A stretch of 64,000 bases of DNA, taken from positions 100,098 through 164,097 of the forward strand of contig NZ_BMCR01000010.1 of NCBI RefSeq assembly GCF_014635285.1. The letters run 5' to 3'. A program made the translations under genes and the position numbers. The notes below the pieces were generated by a model. That model was not told the DNA's origin. It saw nothing but the letters and a program-made list of their open reading frames with translations, and did no database searches. Origin of the DNA: Stappia taiwanensis (GTDB taxonomy: Bacteria; Pseudomonadota; Alphaproteobacteria; Rhizobiales; Stappiaceae). Position 1 is the first letter of the stretch; each line of letters begins with the position of its first letter. Positions 27,450 through 36,725 of this stretch are shown here, piece by piece.

Positions 27450-27480
27450 GCCGCGCCGGAGACGGCGCGGCTTTTTTCTT
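27450..27480 (+). terminator. Factor-independent terminator after bfr
   Basis: GCCGCGCC and GGCGCGGC form 8-bp arms around a 6-nt loop, followed directly by TTTTTTCTTTTT. This is a textbook terminator starting 8 bp after the bfr stop. Confidence 0.9.
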
Positions 27481-27497
27481 TTTGGGGGGAGACATCA

Positions 27498-28358
27498 ATG
27501 AAAATGCCCTTGATCGCCGCGGCGATCGCCTTTGTGCTGACCGGTGCGGCCAGCGCCGCCTGTCCCGATGACGCCGCCGTCGAGGCGTTCCTCGCCGCGC
27601 GGCAGGCCGCCGAACCCGCGCCCCTGGCCATCGCCGCCGGCGCGCCGCTTGCCGATGGCCAATGCGCCCAGGACAAGCTGGTCGCCCGGCTGACGGAAAG
27701 CCTCGGTCCGGTGATCGGCTACAAGGCCGGCCTGACCTCGCCGCCGGCGCAAAAGGCCTTCGGCGTCACCGAGCCGGTGTTCGGCACCCTGCTGAAGGGC
27801 ATGATCCTTGAAACCGGCGCGACGGTGCGCCCGGCGGAGGCGGTGCGCCCCCTGTTCGAGGCGGATCTGATCGTCGAGATCGGCGATGCCGCCGTCAACG
27901 CGGCCACCACACCGGCCGAGGTGCTCGCCTCGATCCGTGGCGTGCGGCCCTTCCTGGAACTGCCCGCCCTGGTCGTCGGGCCGGACACCAAGCTGGACGG
28001 CGCGGCCATCACCGCCATCAATGTCGGCGCTTGGAAAGGAGTGATGGGTGACCTGATCGCCCTGCCGGAAGGAGACGCCGGCGTTGCCATGCTGGCCGAC
28101 TTCACCGCCCGCATGACCGATGCCCAAACCGGCGAGACCCTGTCCGCGGCACCTGGCAGGGCCGTGCTCGGCCATCCGCTCAATGCGGTGATCTGGGTCG
28201 CCAAGACCCTGAAGGCGCAAGGCAAGGCGCTCGCCCCCGGCGATCTCGTCTCGGTCGGCACCTTCGGACCGCTGACGCCGATGAAGCCGGGCATGAGCGT
28301 CCGCCTCACCTACGAGGGACTTCCCGGCACGCCGAGCCTCGACGCCAGCTTCGAATAA
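27498..28358 (+). CDS. Exported MhpD/FAH-fold hydratase-like protein
   Basis: This 286-aa protein has a clear signal peptide (LIAAAIAFVLTGAASA, cleavage near residue 20). It is followed by a fold like 2-keto-4-pentenoate hydratase (MhpD). GYKAGLTSP (K76) matches the MhpD segment GxKIGLTxP. The metal ligands appear as E121, D123 and E154, with D123 replacing the usual second glutamate of ExE. MhpD enzymes are normally cytoplasmic and act on hydroxypentadienoates; an exported form is unusual and its substrate is unknown. It stands alone between bfr and a convergent tex gene. Confidence 0.8.
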   Translation: MKMPLIAAAIAFVLTGAASAACPDDAAVEAFLAARQAAEPAPLAIAAGAPLADGQCAQDKLVARLTESLGPVIGYKAGLTSPPAQKAFGVTEPVFGTLLKGMILETGATVRPAEAVRPLFEADLIVEIGDAAVNAATTPAEVLASIRGVRPFLELPALVVGPDTKLDGAAITAINVGAWKGVMGDLIALPEGDAGVAMLADFTARMTDAQTGETLSAAPGRAVLGHPLNAVIWVAKTLKAQGKALAPGDLVSVGTFGPLTPMKPGMSVRLTYEGLPGTPSLDASFE

Positions 28359-28380
28359 GCCGGCGCACAGTCGCAAAATC

Positions 28381-28414
28381 CGTGGCCGGCCCTCGGCGAG
28401 GAGCACCGGCCACG
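28381..28414. terminator. Bidirectional hairpin between convergent hydratase-like and tex genes
   Basis: CGTGGCCGG and its exact complement CCGGCCACG form 9-bp arms around a 16-nt loop in the 63-bp gap between two convergent genes. No long T tract is present. Confidence 0.6.
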
Positions 28415-28421
28415 GGCCTCG

Positions 28422-30875
28422 TTATTTCTTCTTCTTGTTGAACGCGGCCGCCAGCGCGGCCGCCATGGCGTTGTTCTGATCCGGCGCGCTGCCGCCGCCA
28501 TGGCGCTGTCCGCCAGACTTCGGACCACCGGACTTCGGACCACCGGACTTTCCGTGGCCTGTTTTCGGCCCGGACCGGTCACCGCCCTTCGGCCCGGTGG
28601 ATTTGCCGCGTGCCCCGCCGGCGGACTGGCCCGCGTCCGCGCCGCCGTCCTTGCGCATGGACAGGGCGATGCGCTTGCGCGGCAGATCGACCTCGATCAC
28701 CCGGACCCGGACGATATCGCCCGCCTTCACCACCTCGGACGGGTCGCGCACGAACCGGTCGGCGATCTGCGACACATGCACCAGCCCGTCCTGATGCACG
28801 CCGATATCGACGAAGGCGCCGAAATTGGTGACGTTGGTGACCGTGCCTTCCAGCCCCATGCCGGGCCGCAGGTCCGACATGGTCTCGACCCCATCCTGAA
28901 GCCGGGCGGTGCGGAATTCCGGGCGCGGGTCGCGGCCCGGCTTTTCCAGTTCCGCCAGAATGTCGCGCACGGTCGGCAGACCGAAACGCTCGTCGGTGAA
29001 TTCTTCCGCATCGAGCGCCCGAAGCCGCTCCGGATGGCCCATCACCTCGTCGAGCGAGCGGCCGCAGGCGGCGACGATGCGCTTGGCCAGCGGATAGGCT
29101 TCCGGGTGCACCGAGGAGGCATCCAGCGGGTTGTCACCGCCGGGAATGCGCAGGAAGCCGGCGCATTGCTCGAACGCCTTCGGACCGAGCCGGGGCACGG
29201 CCAGGAGATCCTTGCGGGTGCGGAACGCCCCTTGCGCCTCCCGGTGCGCGACGATCGCGCTTGCGAGCCCCTCCGACAGGCCCGACACCCGGGTCAGCAG
29301 CGGCACGGAGGCGGTGTTGAGATCGACGCCAACCGCGTTCACCGCATCCTCGACCACCGCGTCGAGCGAACGCGCCAGCTTGGTCTGATTGACGTCATGC
29401 TGATACTGGCCGACACCGATGGACTTCGGCTCGATCTTCACCAGTTCCGCCAGCGGATCCTGCAGCCGCCGGGCGATCGAGGCCGCCCCGCGCAGGGACA
29501 CATCCACATCCGGCAGTTCCTTCGCCGCCAGCGCGCTGGCCGAATAGATCGACGCACCCGCCTCGTTGACGATCACCTTGACCGGTCGCCGGTCGCCCGG
29601 AATATCGGTGAGGCAATCGGCGACCAGACGATCGGTCTCGCGGCTGGCGGTGCCGTTGCCGATGGCCACCAAGGCGATGTCGTGCCGGGCGATCAGCGCC
29701 TGCAGGGTGGCCCGCGAGCCGCTGACATCGTTGCGCGGCTGGAACGGGTAGATCGTCGCCGTCTCGATCAGCTTGCCGGTGCCATCGACCACCGCCACCT
29801 TGACGCCCGTGCGAATGCCCGGATCGAGACCGAGCACCGACTTGCGCCCGGCCGGTGCGGCCAAGAGCAAATCCTTGAGATTGCGGGCGAACACATGGAT
29901 CGCCTCATCCTCGGAGCGCTCGCGCAAGCTGTTCATCAGCTCCAGTTCCAGATGCAGCGCCAGCTTCACCTTCCAGGCCCAGCGGGCGCAGTCCATCAGC
30001 CACTTGTCCGCCGGACGCCCCCGGTCCTCGATCCCGGCCGCTGCCATCACCATCCGCTCCACCGGCTTGACCGGCGCGGTGTCTTCCGCATCGACCACCA
30101 GGTCGAGCGCCAGGATCCCCTCGTTGCGCCCGCGCATCAAGGCCAGCGCCCGGTGGCTGGGGATGTCCGCCCATTTCTCCTGATGCTCGAAATAGTCGGA
30201 GAATTTGGCGCCGGCCTCTTCTTGACCGGCGACGACGCGAGAGCGCAACTGTCCGCCGCGCATCAAGTGGTTGCGCAGCCGCCCGACCAGCGCCGCATCC
30301 TCGGAAAACCGCTCCATCAGGATCTGCCGCGCCCCGTCGAGCGCCGCCTTCACATCGGCAACGCCCTTGTCCGCATCCACATAGGCGGCGGCAACCTCTT
30401 CCGGGTTCTGTGACGGGTCGCCCAGCAGCCCATCGGCCAGCGGCTCCAGCCCCGCCTCGCGGGCGATCTGCGCCTTGGTCCGCCGCTTCTTCTTGAAGGG
30501 CAGATAAAGATCCTCAAGCTGCGCCTTGCTGTCGGCGGCACGGATCCGTTTCGCCAGATCCGGCTCCAGCTTGCCCTGCTCCTCGATGGATTTCAGGATC
30601 GCCGACCGCCGCGTTTCCATTTCCCGCAGGTAGACGAGCCGCTCTTCCAGCGTGCGCAGCTGGGTGTCATCGAGCCCGCCGGTCGCTTCCTTGCGGTAGC
30701 GGGCGACGAAGGGCACGGTCGCCCCTTCATCCAAGAGCGCCACCGTCGCCGCCACCTGCTCCGGCCGGCAGCCGAGCTCTCCGGCGATACGGCGGGCGAT
30801 CTGCGCCGCGACCTCGGGGGCCGGCGGCTGGTTCTTCCCGGTGGCGACTGCTGCAGGTTCCATCGGCTCGGACAT
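28422..30875 (-). CDS. tex: Tex family RNA-binding transcriptional accessory protein
   Basis: This 817-aa protein has the Tex layout: an N-terminal helical domain, a YqgF-like RNase H fold ([18 protein letters not shown]), a helix-hairpin-helix pair near residues 490-560 and a C-terminal S1 domain ([25 protein letters not shown] region). Tex acts on nucleic acid and RNA polymerase in the cytoplasm. After the S1 domain comes a basic glycine/lysine/proline tail of about 80 residues with repeated GPKSG units. ATG 30875 fits the family; a TTG at 30899 is less likely. Confidence 0.93.
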   Translation of the reverse strand: MSEPMEPAAVATGKNQPPAPEVAAQIARRIAGELGCRPEQVAATVALLDEGATVPFVARYRKEATGGLDDTQLRTLEERLVYLREMETRRSAILKSIEEQGKLEPDLAKRIRAADSKAQLEDLYLPFKKKRRTKAQIAREAGLEPLADGLLGDPSQNPEEVAAAYVDADKGVADVKAALDGARQILMERFSEDAALVGRLRNHLMRGGQLRSRVVAGQEEAGAKFSDYFEHQEKWADIPSHRALALMRGRNEGILALDLVVDAEDTAPVKPVERMVMAAAGIEDRGRPADKWLMDCARWAWKVKLALHLELELMNSLRERSEDEAIHVFARNLKDLLLAAPAGRKSVLGLDPGIRTGVKVAVVDGTGKLIETATIYPFQPRNDVSGSRATLQALIARHDIALVAIGNGTASRETDRLVADCLTDIPGDRRPVKVIVNEAGASIYSASALAAKELPDVDVSLRGAASIARRLQDPLAELVKIEPKSIGVGQYQHDVNQTKLARSLDAVVEDAVNAVGVDLNTASVPLLTRVSGLSEGLASAIVAHREAQGAFRTRKDLLAVPRLGPKAFEQCAGFLRIPGGDNPLDASSVHPEAYPLAKRIVAACGRSLDEVMGHPERLRALDAEEFTDERFGLPTVRDILAELEKPGRDPRPEFRTARLQDGVETMSDLRPGMGLEGTVTNVTNFGAFVDIGVHQDGLVHVSQIADRFVRDPSEVVKAGDIVRVRVIEVDLPRKRIALSMRKDGGADAGQSAGGARGKSTGPKGGDRSGPKTGHGKSGGPKSGGPKSGGQRHGGGSAPDQNNAMAAALAAAFNKKKK
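28516..28550. repeat. 15-bp tandem repeat inside the tex C-terminal tail
   Basis: GACTTCGGACCACCG occurs twice in tandem (28516-28530 and 28531-28545), with the start of a third unit after it. The repeats encode the SGGPK units of the basic tail. In-frame repeats of this type can change copy number without breaking the reading frame. Confidence 0.75.
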
Positions 30876-31084
30876 GATCAGGCTCTTCACTTTCGTCAAT
30901 CATCCGTCTTGTGACGGGCGCCAGACCCTACTCGGGACGCCGGCAAAGCAAAAGACCGGCGCCGCGCCTCTCCCGTCCGCTGTTCAGATTTTTTTTCGTG
31001 CGCCGGACTGAACCGGTCGCTGGGACGCTGCGTAGCTTTCCACGGGGCTACGACAGAAAACAGCTGAGAACAGAGGAATTCAAG

Positions 31085-31648
31085 ATGACTGTTTCCCTCA
31101 AGACGCTTGCCCGCAACACCCTTGCCGGCACCCTGCTCGCCGCCGTGCTGCCGGTGGGCGCCGCGACCCTCGCCGCAGCGGATGCGCAGATGTCTGCCTC
31201 CAAAACGATTGTGGAACGCGCCGCCGCCTCCAGCGATCACACCACACTGGTCGCCGCGGTCAAGGCCGCCGGGCTGGTCGAAACCCTGTCGGGGTCTGGC
31301 CCGTTCACCGTGTTCGCGCCCACCAATGACGCCTTCGGCAAGCTGCCGGACGGCACGGTCGACACCCTGTTGAAGCCTGAGAACAAGGCGCAGCTCACCA
31401 AGATCCTGACCTGCCACGTGGTGGCCGCCGAGGCGATGTCCACCGCCATCGCCAAGCTGATCGCCGATGGCGGCGGCTCCCACCCGGTCGAGACCGTGGG
31501 CGGCTGCGTCTTCACCGCCAAGAGCGAGGGCGGCAAGATCATGCTGGAAGACGGCCAGGGCAACACCGCGACGGTGACCGTCGCCGATCTTGACCAGTCG
31601 AATGGCGTCATTCATGTGATCGACACGGTTCTGTTGCCGGCAAGCTGA
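31085..31648 (+). CDS. Exported fasciclin-domain protein
   Basis: This 187-aa protein has a signal peptide (cleavage near the alanine run at residues 31-35) and one fasciclin (FAS1) domain. The H1 motif GPFTVFAPTNDAF and the H2 motif ATVTVADLDQSNGVIHVIDTVLLP are both complete. FAS1 proteins act in adhesion or surface interaction; in alphaproteobacteria small secreted forms are common. It is divergent from tex and ends in a strong terminator, so it is a single-gene unit. Confidence 0.92.
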   Translation: MTVSLKTLARNTLAGTLLAAVLPVGAATLAAADAQMSASKTIVERAAASSDHTTLVAAVKAAGLVETLSGSGPFTVFAPTNDAFGKLPDGTVDTLLKPENKAQLTKILTCHVVAAEAMSTAIAKLIADGGGSHPVETVGGCVFTAKSEGGKIMLEDGQGNTATVTVADLDQSNGVIHVIDTVLLPAS

Positions 31649-31675
31649 CCCGCCCGGCTCAACTGAAAAACTGCC

Positions 31676-31703
31676 CCGGCGCGCGCCCGCGCGCCGGTTT
31701 TTT
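31676..31703 (+). terminator. Factor-independent terminator after the fasciclin gene
   Basis: CCGGCGCGC and GCGCGCCGG form 9-bp arms around a GCCC loop, followed by TTTTTT. It lies 27 bp after the fasciclin stop. It also lies just beyond the stop of the convergent helicase gene. Confidence 0.9.
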
Positions 31704-31723
31704 CCGCGCGCGGCCTGCCGCGA

Positions 31724-32839
31724 TCAGCGCACCACGGTGATCCGTTCCGCCGCCCGCGTCACCGCCGTATAGAGCCAGCGTGCCTGATGCTCGCGGAACG
31801 CCCAGCTTTCATCGAACAGCACCACATCGTCCCATTGCGAACCTTGCGCCTTATGCACCGTCAGCGCATAGCCGTAGTCGAATTCGTCGGAGCGCCGGCG
31901 CAGGGCATAAGGGATCTGCTCGGCGCCATCCTCGAACAGGCCCGGCAGCACCTTGACGCTGACCTTGGCCCGGCCACCCGCATCGTCCTCGGGACGAATG
32001 TCGAACCGGATGGTGTTGCCCTTGGAGGCGCGCAGCCGGTCGACCGTCCACAGACCGCCGTTCAAGAGCCCCTTGGTCTTGTCGTTGCGCAGGCACACCA
32101 GCTTGTCGCCGACCCCGGGCATCGGCGTCGTGAAGCCCTTCAGCTCGCGGATCCGGCCATTGTAGAGCCGGCGGGTGCGGTTGGTGCCGACCAGCACCTG
32201 ATCGGCGGCAAGAATCGCCTCGGCATCGATCTCACGGCGCGAGATGATACGGCTGTCGCCATAAGTGCCGGCGGCCAGTTCGCCGCCCTCGCGGATCAGC
32301 ATCGACATATGCACGATCGGATTGTCGCGCGCCTGCCGGTGCACCTCGGTCAGCATGATGTCCGGCTCGGCCTCGGTGAAGAAACCGCCGCCCTTGACCG
32401 GCGGCAGCTGCGCCGGATCGCCGAGCACCAGAACGGGCGTGCCGAAGGACAGGAGATCGCGGCCCAGGTCCTCATCGACCATCGAGCATTCGTCGATGAC
32501 GATCAGCTTGGCCTTGGCGGCGATGCTGTCCCGGTTGATCGAGAAGCTGAGCGCGCCCTCCTCCTCGTCCTCCGTCTCCTCCTTGCGCCCGCGCGGGCGG
32601 TAGATCATCGCATGGATGGTGGAGGCGTCGGCGCAGCCCTTCTGCCGCAGCACATGCGCGGCCTTGCCGGTGAAGGCGCCGAAGGCCACAGCCCCGTCGA
32701 TGCCCTCGGCCAGATGCCGGGCGAGCGTGGTCTTGCCCGTGCCGGCATAACCGAACAGGCGGAACACCTGCTTGTCGCGGTTTTTCAGCCAGCGCGCGGT
32801 TTCGGTGAGGGCGTCGGTTTGTTGCGGCGACCAATCCAT
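31724..32839 (-). CDS. RecD-like ATP-dependent DNA helicase
   Basis: This 371-aa SF1 helicase is much shorter than RecD or RecD2. Motifs are clear: Walker A GYAGTGKTT near residues 30-38, Walker B VIDECSM, GDPAQLPP (motif III) and the UvrD-C-like YALTVHKAQGSQW near residue 325, then the terminal TAVTRAAERI. A short acidic stretch (EETEDEEEG) follows the first motifs. It probably unwinds DNA in repair or recombination. ATG 32839 is preceded by GGGA about 8 nt upstream; a longer upstream frame has no family similarity. Confidence 0.88.
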   Translation of the reverse strand: MDWSPQQTDALTETARWLKNRDKQVFRLFGYAGTGKTTLARHLAEGIDGAVAFGAFTGKAAHVLRQKGCADASTIHAMIYRPRGRKEETEDEEEGALSFSINRDSIAAKAKLIVIDECSMVDEDLGRDLLSFGTPVLVLGDPAQLPPVKGGGFFTEAEPDIMLTEVHRQARDNPIVHMSMLIREGGELAAGTYGDSRIISRREIDAEAILAADQVLVGTNRTRRLYNGRIRELKGFTTPMPGVGDKLVCLRNDKTKGLLNGGLWTVDRLRASKGNTIRFDIRPEDDAGGRAKVSVKVLPGLFEDGAEQIPYALRRRSDEFDYGYALTVHKAQGSQWDDVVLFDESWAFREHQARWLYTAVTRAAERITVVR

Positions 32840-32948
32840 CGAGCGATTCCCGTTTCGTTCGCCCCTTCCTAACCGGTTCGCGGCGCGATGGCACGCCCCG
32901 ATCCGGCGAACCGGGAAAAGCAAGGCCTGTCGTGATCCGGAAAGAGCC

Positions 32949-32973
32949 CTCCCCGGCGCCACGCGCCGGGGAG
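32949..32973 (-). terminator. Terminator hairpin of the peptide transporter operon
   Basis: CTCCCCGGCGC and GCGCCGGGGAG form exact 11-bp arms around a 3-nt loop, 18 bp beyond the stop of the last dpp gene. On the minus strand it is followed by GGCTCTTTCC, a weak T-rich stretch. Confidence 0.7.
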
Positions 32974-32990
32974 CTGTCAAACAGCCAGCT

Positions 32991-33821
32991 TCAGGCCGCC
33001 GACTTGGCCGCCAGCCGCGCCTTGATGCTGGCCACATCGGCCCGCGGCGTCGCCGCGAACAGGGTCTTGGTGTAGTCGTGCTGCGGATTGTCGAACACCG
33101 CATCCCGGGTGCCGTATTCCACCGCCTCGCCGAAATACATTACCATCACCTGGTCGGCGATGTAGCGCACCACCGACAGGTCGTGGCTGATGAACACATA
33201 GGTGAGGTTGAACTCGTCCTGCAGATCGGCGAGCAGATTGAGGATCTGCGCCTGCACCGAAAGATCGAGCGCGGACACCGGCTCGTCGAGCACCAGGAGC
33301 TTCGGCTTCAGCATGATCGCCCGGGCGATTGCCACGCGCTGACGCTGACCGCCGGAGAACATGTGCGGATAGCGGCCGTAATGCTCCGGCTTCAAGCCGA
33401 CCTTCTCCAGCATCGCCATGGCCAGATCGCGCCGCTCGGCCGCCGGGGTCGAGGTGTTCAGCAGGAGCGGTTCTTCCAGCACCGCGCCGATCTTCTGGCG
33501 CGGGTTGAGCGACCCATAGGGGTTCTGGAAGACGATCTGCACCGCCTGGCGCATCTCCCGCGTCACCTTGCCAGCGCTGATGTCGATCGGCGCACCGTCG
33601 ATCTCGATCGAGCCGGAGGTCGGCGCGTCGATCATCGTCAGCATCCGCGCCAGGGTCGACTTGCCGCAGCCCGATTCGCCAACCACCGCCAGGGTGCTGC
33701 CGCGCTCCACGTCGAAGCTGACGCCCTTGACCGCATGCAACACCCGCGGCGGGGTGAACAGCCCGCCCTTGGTGACGTAATCGCGCTTCAGGTCGCGCAC
33801 CTTGAGGATCGCATCGCTCAT
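32991..33821 (-). CDS. dppF: Peptide ABC transporter ATP-binding protein (DppF-type)
   Basis: This 276-aa ATPase has Walker A GESGCGKST, Q-loop FQNPYGSLNPR, signature MFSGGQRQRVAIARAIM and Walker B LLVLDEPVSALD. The FQNPYGSLNPRQKIG block is typical of the OppF/DppF half. Its ATG overlaps the stop of the preceding ATPase gene by 4 bp. It is the last gene of the importer and is followed by a strong hairpin. Confidence 0.92.
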   Translation of the reverse strand: MSDAILKVRDLKRDYVTKGGLFTPPRVLHAVKGVSFDVERGSTLAVVGESGCGKSTLARMLTMIDAPTSGSIEIDGAPIDISAGKVTREMRQAVQIVFQNPYGSLNPRQKIGAVLEEPLLLNTSTPAAERRDLAMAMLEKVGLKPEHYGRYPHMFSGGQRQRVAIARAIMLKPKLLVLDEPVSALDLSVQAQILNLLADLQDEFNLTYVFISHDLSVVRYIADQVMVMYFGEAVEYGTRDAVFDNPQHDYTKTLFAATPRADVASIKARLAAKSAA

Positions 33822-34675
33822 GTCCGCGCCTCCGTCTGTTCGCTTGCGAACGCTTCGGTGTAGTCGCTGACGGTCGGCAACCGGTCGCCGGTCGCGTTCT
33901 CCGGCAGGGCCGACAGCAGCGCCCGGGTATAGGGATGCTCCGGCGCCTCGAACAGCGTCAGCACATCCGCCGTTTCCATCTGCTTGCCCTGATACTGGAC
34001 CACCACCCGATCCGCTGTTTCGGCGACGACACCCATGTCATGGGTGATCATGATCAGGCCCATGCCATGGTCGCGCTGCAGCCCGGTCAACAGATCGAGG
34101 ATCTGCTTCTGGATGGTCACGTCCAGCGCGGTGGTCGGCTCGTCGGCGATCAAAAGCTTGGGATGGCAGGCCGTGGCGATGGCGATCATCACCCGCTGGC
34201 ACTGGCCGCCCGACATCTGATGCGGGAAGGCGTTCACCCGCCGCTCCGGCTCGGGAATGCCCACGGCGGTCAGGAGCTCGATCACCCGGTCCCGGCGCTG
34301 CCGGCGGTTGAGATCGGTATGCGCCTTCAGGGTTTCCAGAAGCTGGAACCCGACCGTGAAACACGGATTGAGACTGGCGATCGGCTCCTGGAAGATCATC
34401 GAGATGTCCTTGCCGATGACCTTGCGTCGCTGCGCCGTGCTCAGGCTGCGCAGGTCGACACCCTCGAAGGACATTTCATCGGCGGTCACCGTCGCGCTGT
34501 CCGGCAACAGGCCCATCATCGCCAGCATGGCGACCGACTTGCCCGACCCGGATTCGCCGACGATCGCAAGCACTTCCCCGGCCTCGACCGTATAGTCGAC
34601 CCCGTCGAGCGCCCGGAACGGGCCGGCGGCAGTGTCGAATTCGACACGCAGATTGCGGATTTGCAGAAGACTCAT
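33818..34675 (-). CDS. dppD: Peptide ABC transporter ATP-binding protein (DppD-type)
   Basis: This 285-aa ATPase has Walker [11 protein letters not shown]-loop [13 protein letters not shown], signature [14 protein letters not shown] and Walker [14 protein letters not shown], as in OppD/DppD. It lacks the long C-terminal region with several cysteines seen in some relatives. It starts 5 bp after the permease stop and overlaps the next gene by 4 bp, so translation is coupled. Confidence 0.92.
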   Translation of the reverse strand: MSLLQIRNLRVEFDTAAGPFRALDGVDYTVEAGEVLAIVGESGSGKSVAMLAMMGLLPDSATVTADEMSFEGVDLRSLSTAQRRKVIGKDISMIFQEPIASLNPCFTVGFQLLETLKAHTDLNRRQRRDRVIELLTAVGIPEPERRVNAFPHQMSGGQCQRVMIAIATACHPKLLIADEPTTALDVTIQKQILDLLTGLQRDHGMGLIMITHDMGVVAETADRVVVQYQGKQMETADVLTLFEAPEHPYTRALLSALPENATGDRLPTVSDYTEAFASEQTEART

Positions 34676-34680
34676 CTGGC

Positions 34681-35595
34681 TCAGCTCCGCTTCAGCTTCG
34701 GATCGAGCGCGTCACGCAGACCGTCGCCGACAAGGTTGATGGCCAGCACGGTGATCAGGATCGCCAGACCCGGGAAGGTCACCACCCACCATGCCCGCAG
34801 GATGAATTCGCGCGCCTCGGCCAGCATGGTGCCCCATTCCGGCGTCGGCGGCTGCGCGCCCATGCCCAGGAAGCCGAGGGCGGCCGCATCGAGGATGGCA
34901 TTGGAAAACGACAGGGTCGCCTGCACGATCAGCGGCGCCAGACAGTTCGGCAGGATGGTCTTGAACATCAGCCGCAGATTGCCGGCACCGGCCAGCCGCG
35001 CCGCCACCACATAGTCGCGGTTGCGCTCGCTGAGCACCGCCGCGCGGGTCAACCGCACGAAATGCGGCTGCAGCACCACGGCGATGGCGATCATCGCATT
35101 GACCAGCCCCGGACCGAGCACGGCCACCAGCACCAAGGCCAGCAGCAGCGAGGGAAAGGCGAGGATCACGTCCATCACCCGCATGATGGTGGTATCGACC
35201 CAGCCCCGGAAATACCCGGCGATCAGCCCAAGGACCACGCCGCCGGACAGGGCGATGGTCACCACCACCACGCCGATGAACAGGGAAAAGCGCGCGCCGA
35301 AGATCAGCCGCGACAGGATATCGCGCCCGACCGCATCGGTGCCGAGCAGGAAGCTGATGTTGCCCCCCTCCTGCCAGAACGGCGGCGTCAGGAAGTTGTC
35401 GCGGTACTGGAAATTGGGGTCATGCGGCGCCACCAGCGGCGCGAACAGGGCGATCAGCACCAGCGTGAGGAACACGAACAGGCCGATCACCGCGCCCCGG
35501 TTCTGCGAGAAATAGAACCAGAACTCGGCCAGCATCGCCCGGTTGGCATTGCGGCTTTCGGTTTTTGCCGCGGCGGAGGCATCAAGAGAAGACAT
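34681..35595 (-). CDS. dppC: Peptide ABC transporter permease (DppC-type)
   Basis: This 304-aa permease has six membrane segments, an N-terminal OppC-type domain and the coupling-loop signature near residues 200-225 (RNRDYVVAARLAGAG). It forms the inner-membrane channel with the DppB-type subunit encoded 15 bp upstream. Confidence 0.92.
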   Translation of the reverse strand: MSSLDASAAAKTESRNANRAMLAEFWFYFSQNRGAVIGLFVFLTLVLIALFAPLVAPHDPNFQYRDNFLTPPFWQEGGNISFLLGTDAVGRDILSRLIFGARFSLFIGVVVVTIALSGGVVLGLIAGYFRGWVDTTIMRVMDVILAFPSLLLALVLVAVLGPGLVNAMIAIAVVLQPHFVRLTRAAVLSERNRDYVVAARLAGAGNLRLMFKTILPNCLAPLIVQATLSFSNAILDAAALGFLGMGAQPPTPEWGTMLAEAREFILRAWWVVTFPGLAILITVLAINLVGDGLRDALDPKLKRS

Positions 35596-35610
35596 GGGGA
35601 AGCTCCGCGA

Positions 35611-36618
35611 TCAGGTGTGGCGAATGCGGGGATTGACGAGGCCGTAGAGCACATCGACGATCAGATTGACGATCATGACGATGGCGGCAATCATCAAAAG
35701 CCCGCCCTGCACGACCGGATAGTCGCGCCGCGCGATGCTGTCGACCATCCACTTGCCGATGCCCGGCCAGGAGAAGATCGTTTCCGTCAGGATCGCGCCC
35801 GCCAGCAGCACCCCGACCTGAAGGCCGATGGTGGTGATCACCGGGATCAGCGCGTTGCGCAGTGCATGCAGACCGATCACCCGGCTGGAGGACAGCCCCT
35901 TGGCCCGCGCCGTGCGCACGTAATCCTCGCCCAGCACTTCCAGCATCGCCGAGCGCGTCTGCCGCGCGATCACCGCCAGCGGGATCGTCGCCAGCACGAT
36001 GGAGGGCAGGATCAGGTGGCTCACCGCCGACTTGAACGCCCCGGGCTGGCCGGACAGCAGACTGTCGATCAGCATGAACCCGGTGGTCTGCGGGAAGAAA
36101 TACAAAAGCGAGATCCGCCCCGACACCGGCGTCCACTGCAGGATACCGGAGAACAGGATGATCAGCAAAAGCCCCCACCAGAAGATCGGCATGGAATAGC
36201 CGACCAGCGCGGTTCCCATGATCGTCTGGTCGGTGAACGACCCGCGCCGCACCGCGGCGATGATCCCGGCCGGAATGCCCAGCGCAACGGCGATGACGAT
36301 CGCACACAGCGCCAACTCGACGGTCGCGGGGAACAAGGTCATGAATTCGGTAAGGACCGGCTTTTTGGTGACGATCGACGTCCCCAGGTCGCCGTTGAGC
36401 AGGCCGACCAGATAGTCGAAATACTGCTCCCAGATCGGACGCGAAAAGCCGAACTGATCCATCAGCTCGGCATAACGCTCGTCGGAGATGCCGCGTTCGC
36501 CGGCCAGAAGAAGGACCGGGTCGCCAGGCAAAAGGCGGATGAAACCGAATGAGATGATCGTCACACCGAGAAATGTCGGGATCAGAAGGCCAATCCGGCT
36601 GAACAGGAATCGGAACAT
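35611..36618 (-). CDS. dppB: Peptide ABC transporter permease (DppB-type)
   Basis: This 335-aa permease starts MFRFLFSRIGLLIPTFLGV, typical of DppB/OppB. The coupling loop LGEDYVRTARAKGLSSSRV lies near residue 215. ATG 36618 is preferred to GTG 36630 on family length. A very stable hairpin in the 107-bp gap upstream separates it from the binding-protein gene. Confidence 0.92.
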   Translation of the reverse strand: MFRFLFSRIGLLIPTFLGVTIISFGFIRLLPGDPVLLLAGERGISDERYAELMDQFGFSRPIWEQYFDYLVGLLNGDLGTSIVTKKPVLTEFMTLFPATVELALCAIVIAVALGIPAGIIAAVRRGSFTDQTIMGTALVGYSMPIFWWGLLLIILFSGILQWTPVSGRISLLYFFPQTTGFMLIDSLLSGQPGAFKSAVSHLILPSIVLATIPLAVIARQTRSAMLEVLGEDYVRTARAKGLSSSRVIGLHALRNALIPVITTIGLQVGVLLAGAILTETIFSWPGIGKWMVDSIARRDYPVVQGGLLMIAAIVMIVNLIVDVLYGLVNPRIRHT

Positions 36619-36636
36619 GAATGTATCCACAAGGAG

Positions 36637-36664
36637 CGCACCGGCCGGAGGGCCGGCCGGTGCG
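36637..36664 (-). promoter_or_regulatory. Intra-operon hairpin between dppA and dppB
   Basis: CGCACCGGCCGG and CCGGCCGGTGCG form exact 12-bp arms around AGGG between the binding-protein and permease genes. Such stem-loops commonly protect or partly terminate the message, which raises the amount of binding protein relative to the membrane parts. That role is inferred. Confidence 0.7.
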
Positions 36665-36725
36665 TCGGTTTGTGCCGGGATTCCGCAACGTCAGAAACGC
36701 TGCGATCCCTCGTCTGGACTGTGGT

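Noticed and set aside
30990..31060. EcfG-type general-stress promoter before the fasciclin gene
   Set aside because: TGAAC-N17-CGTA has mismatches in both elements relative to GGAAC...CGTT and is too weak to call.
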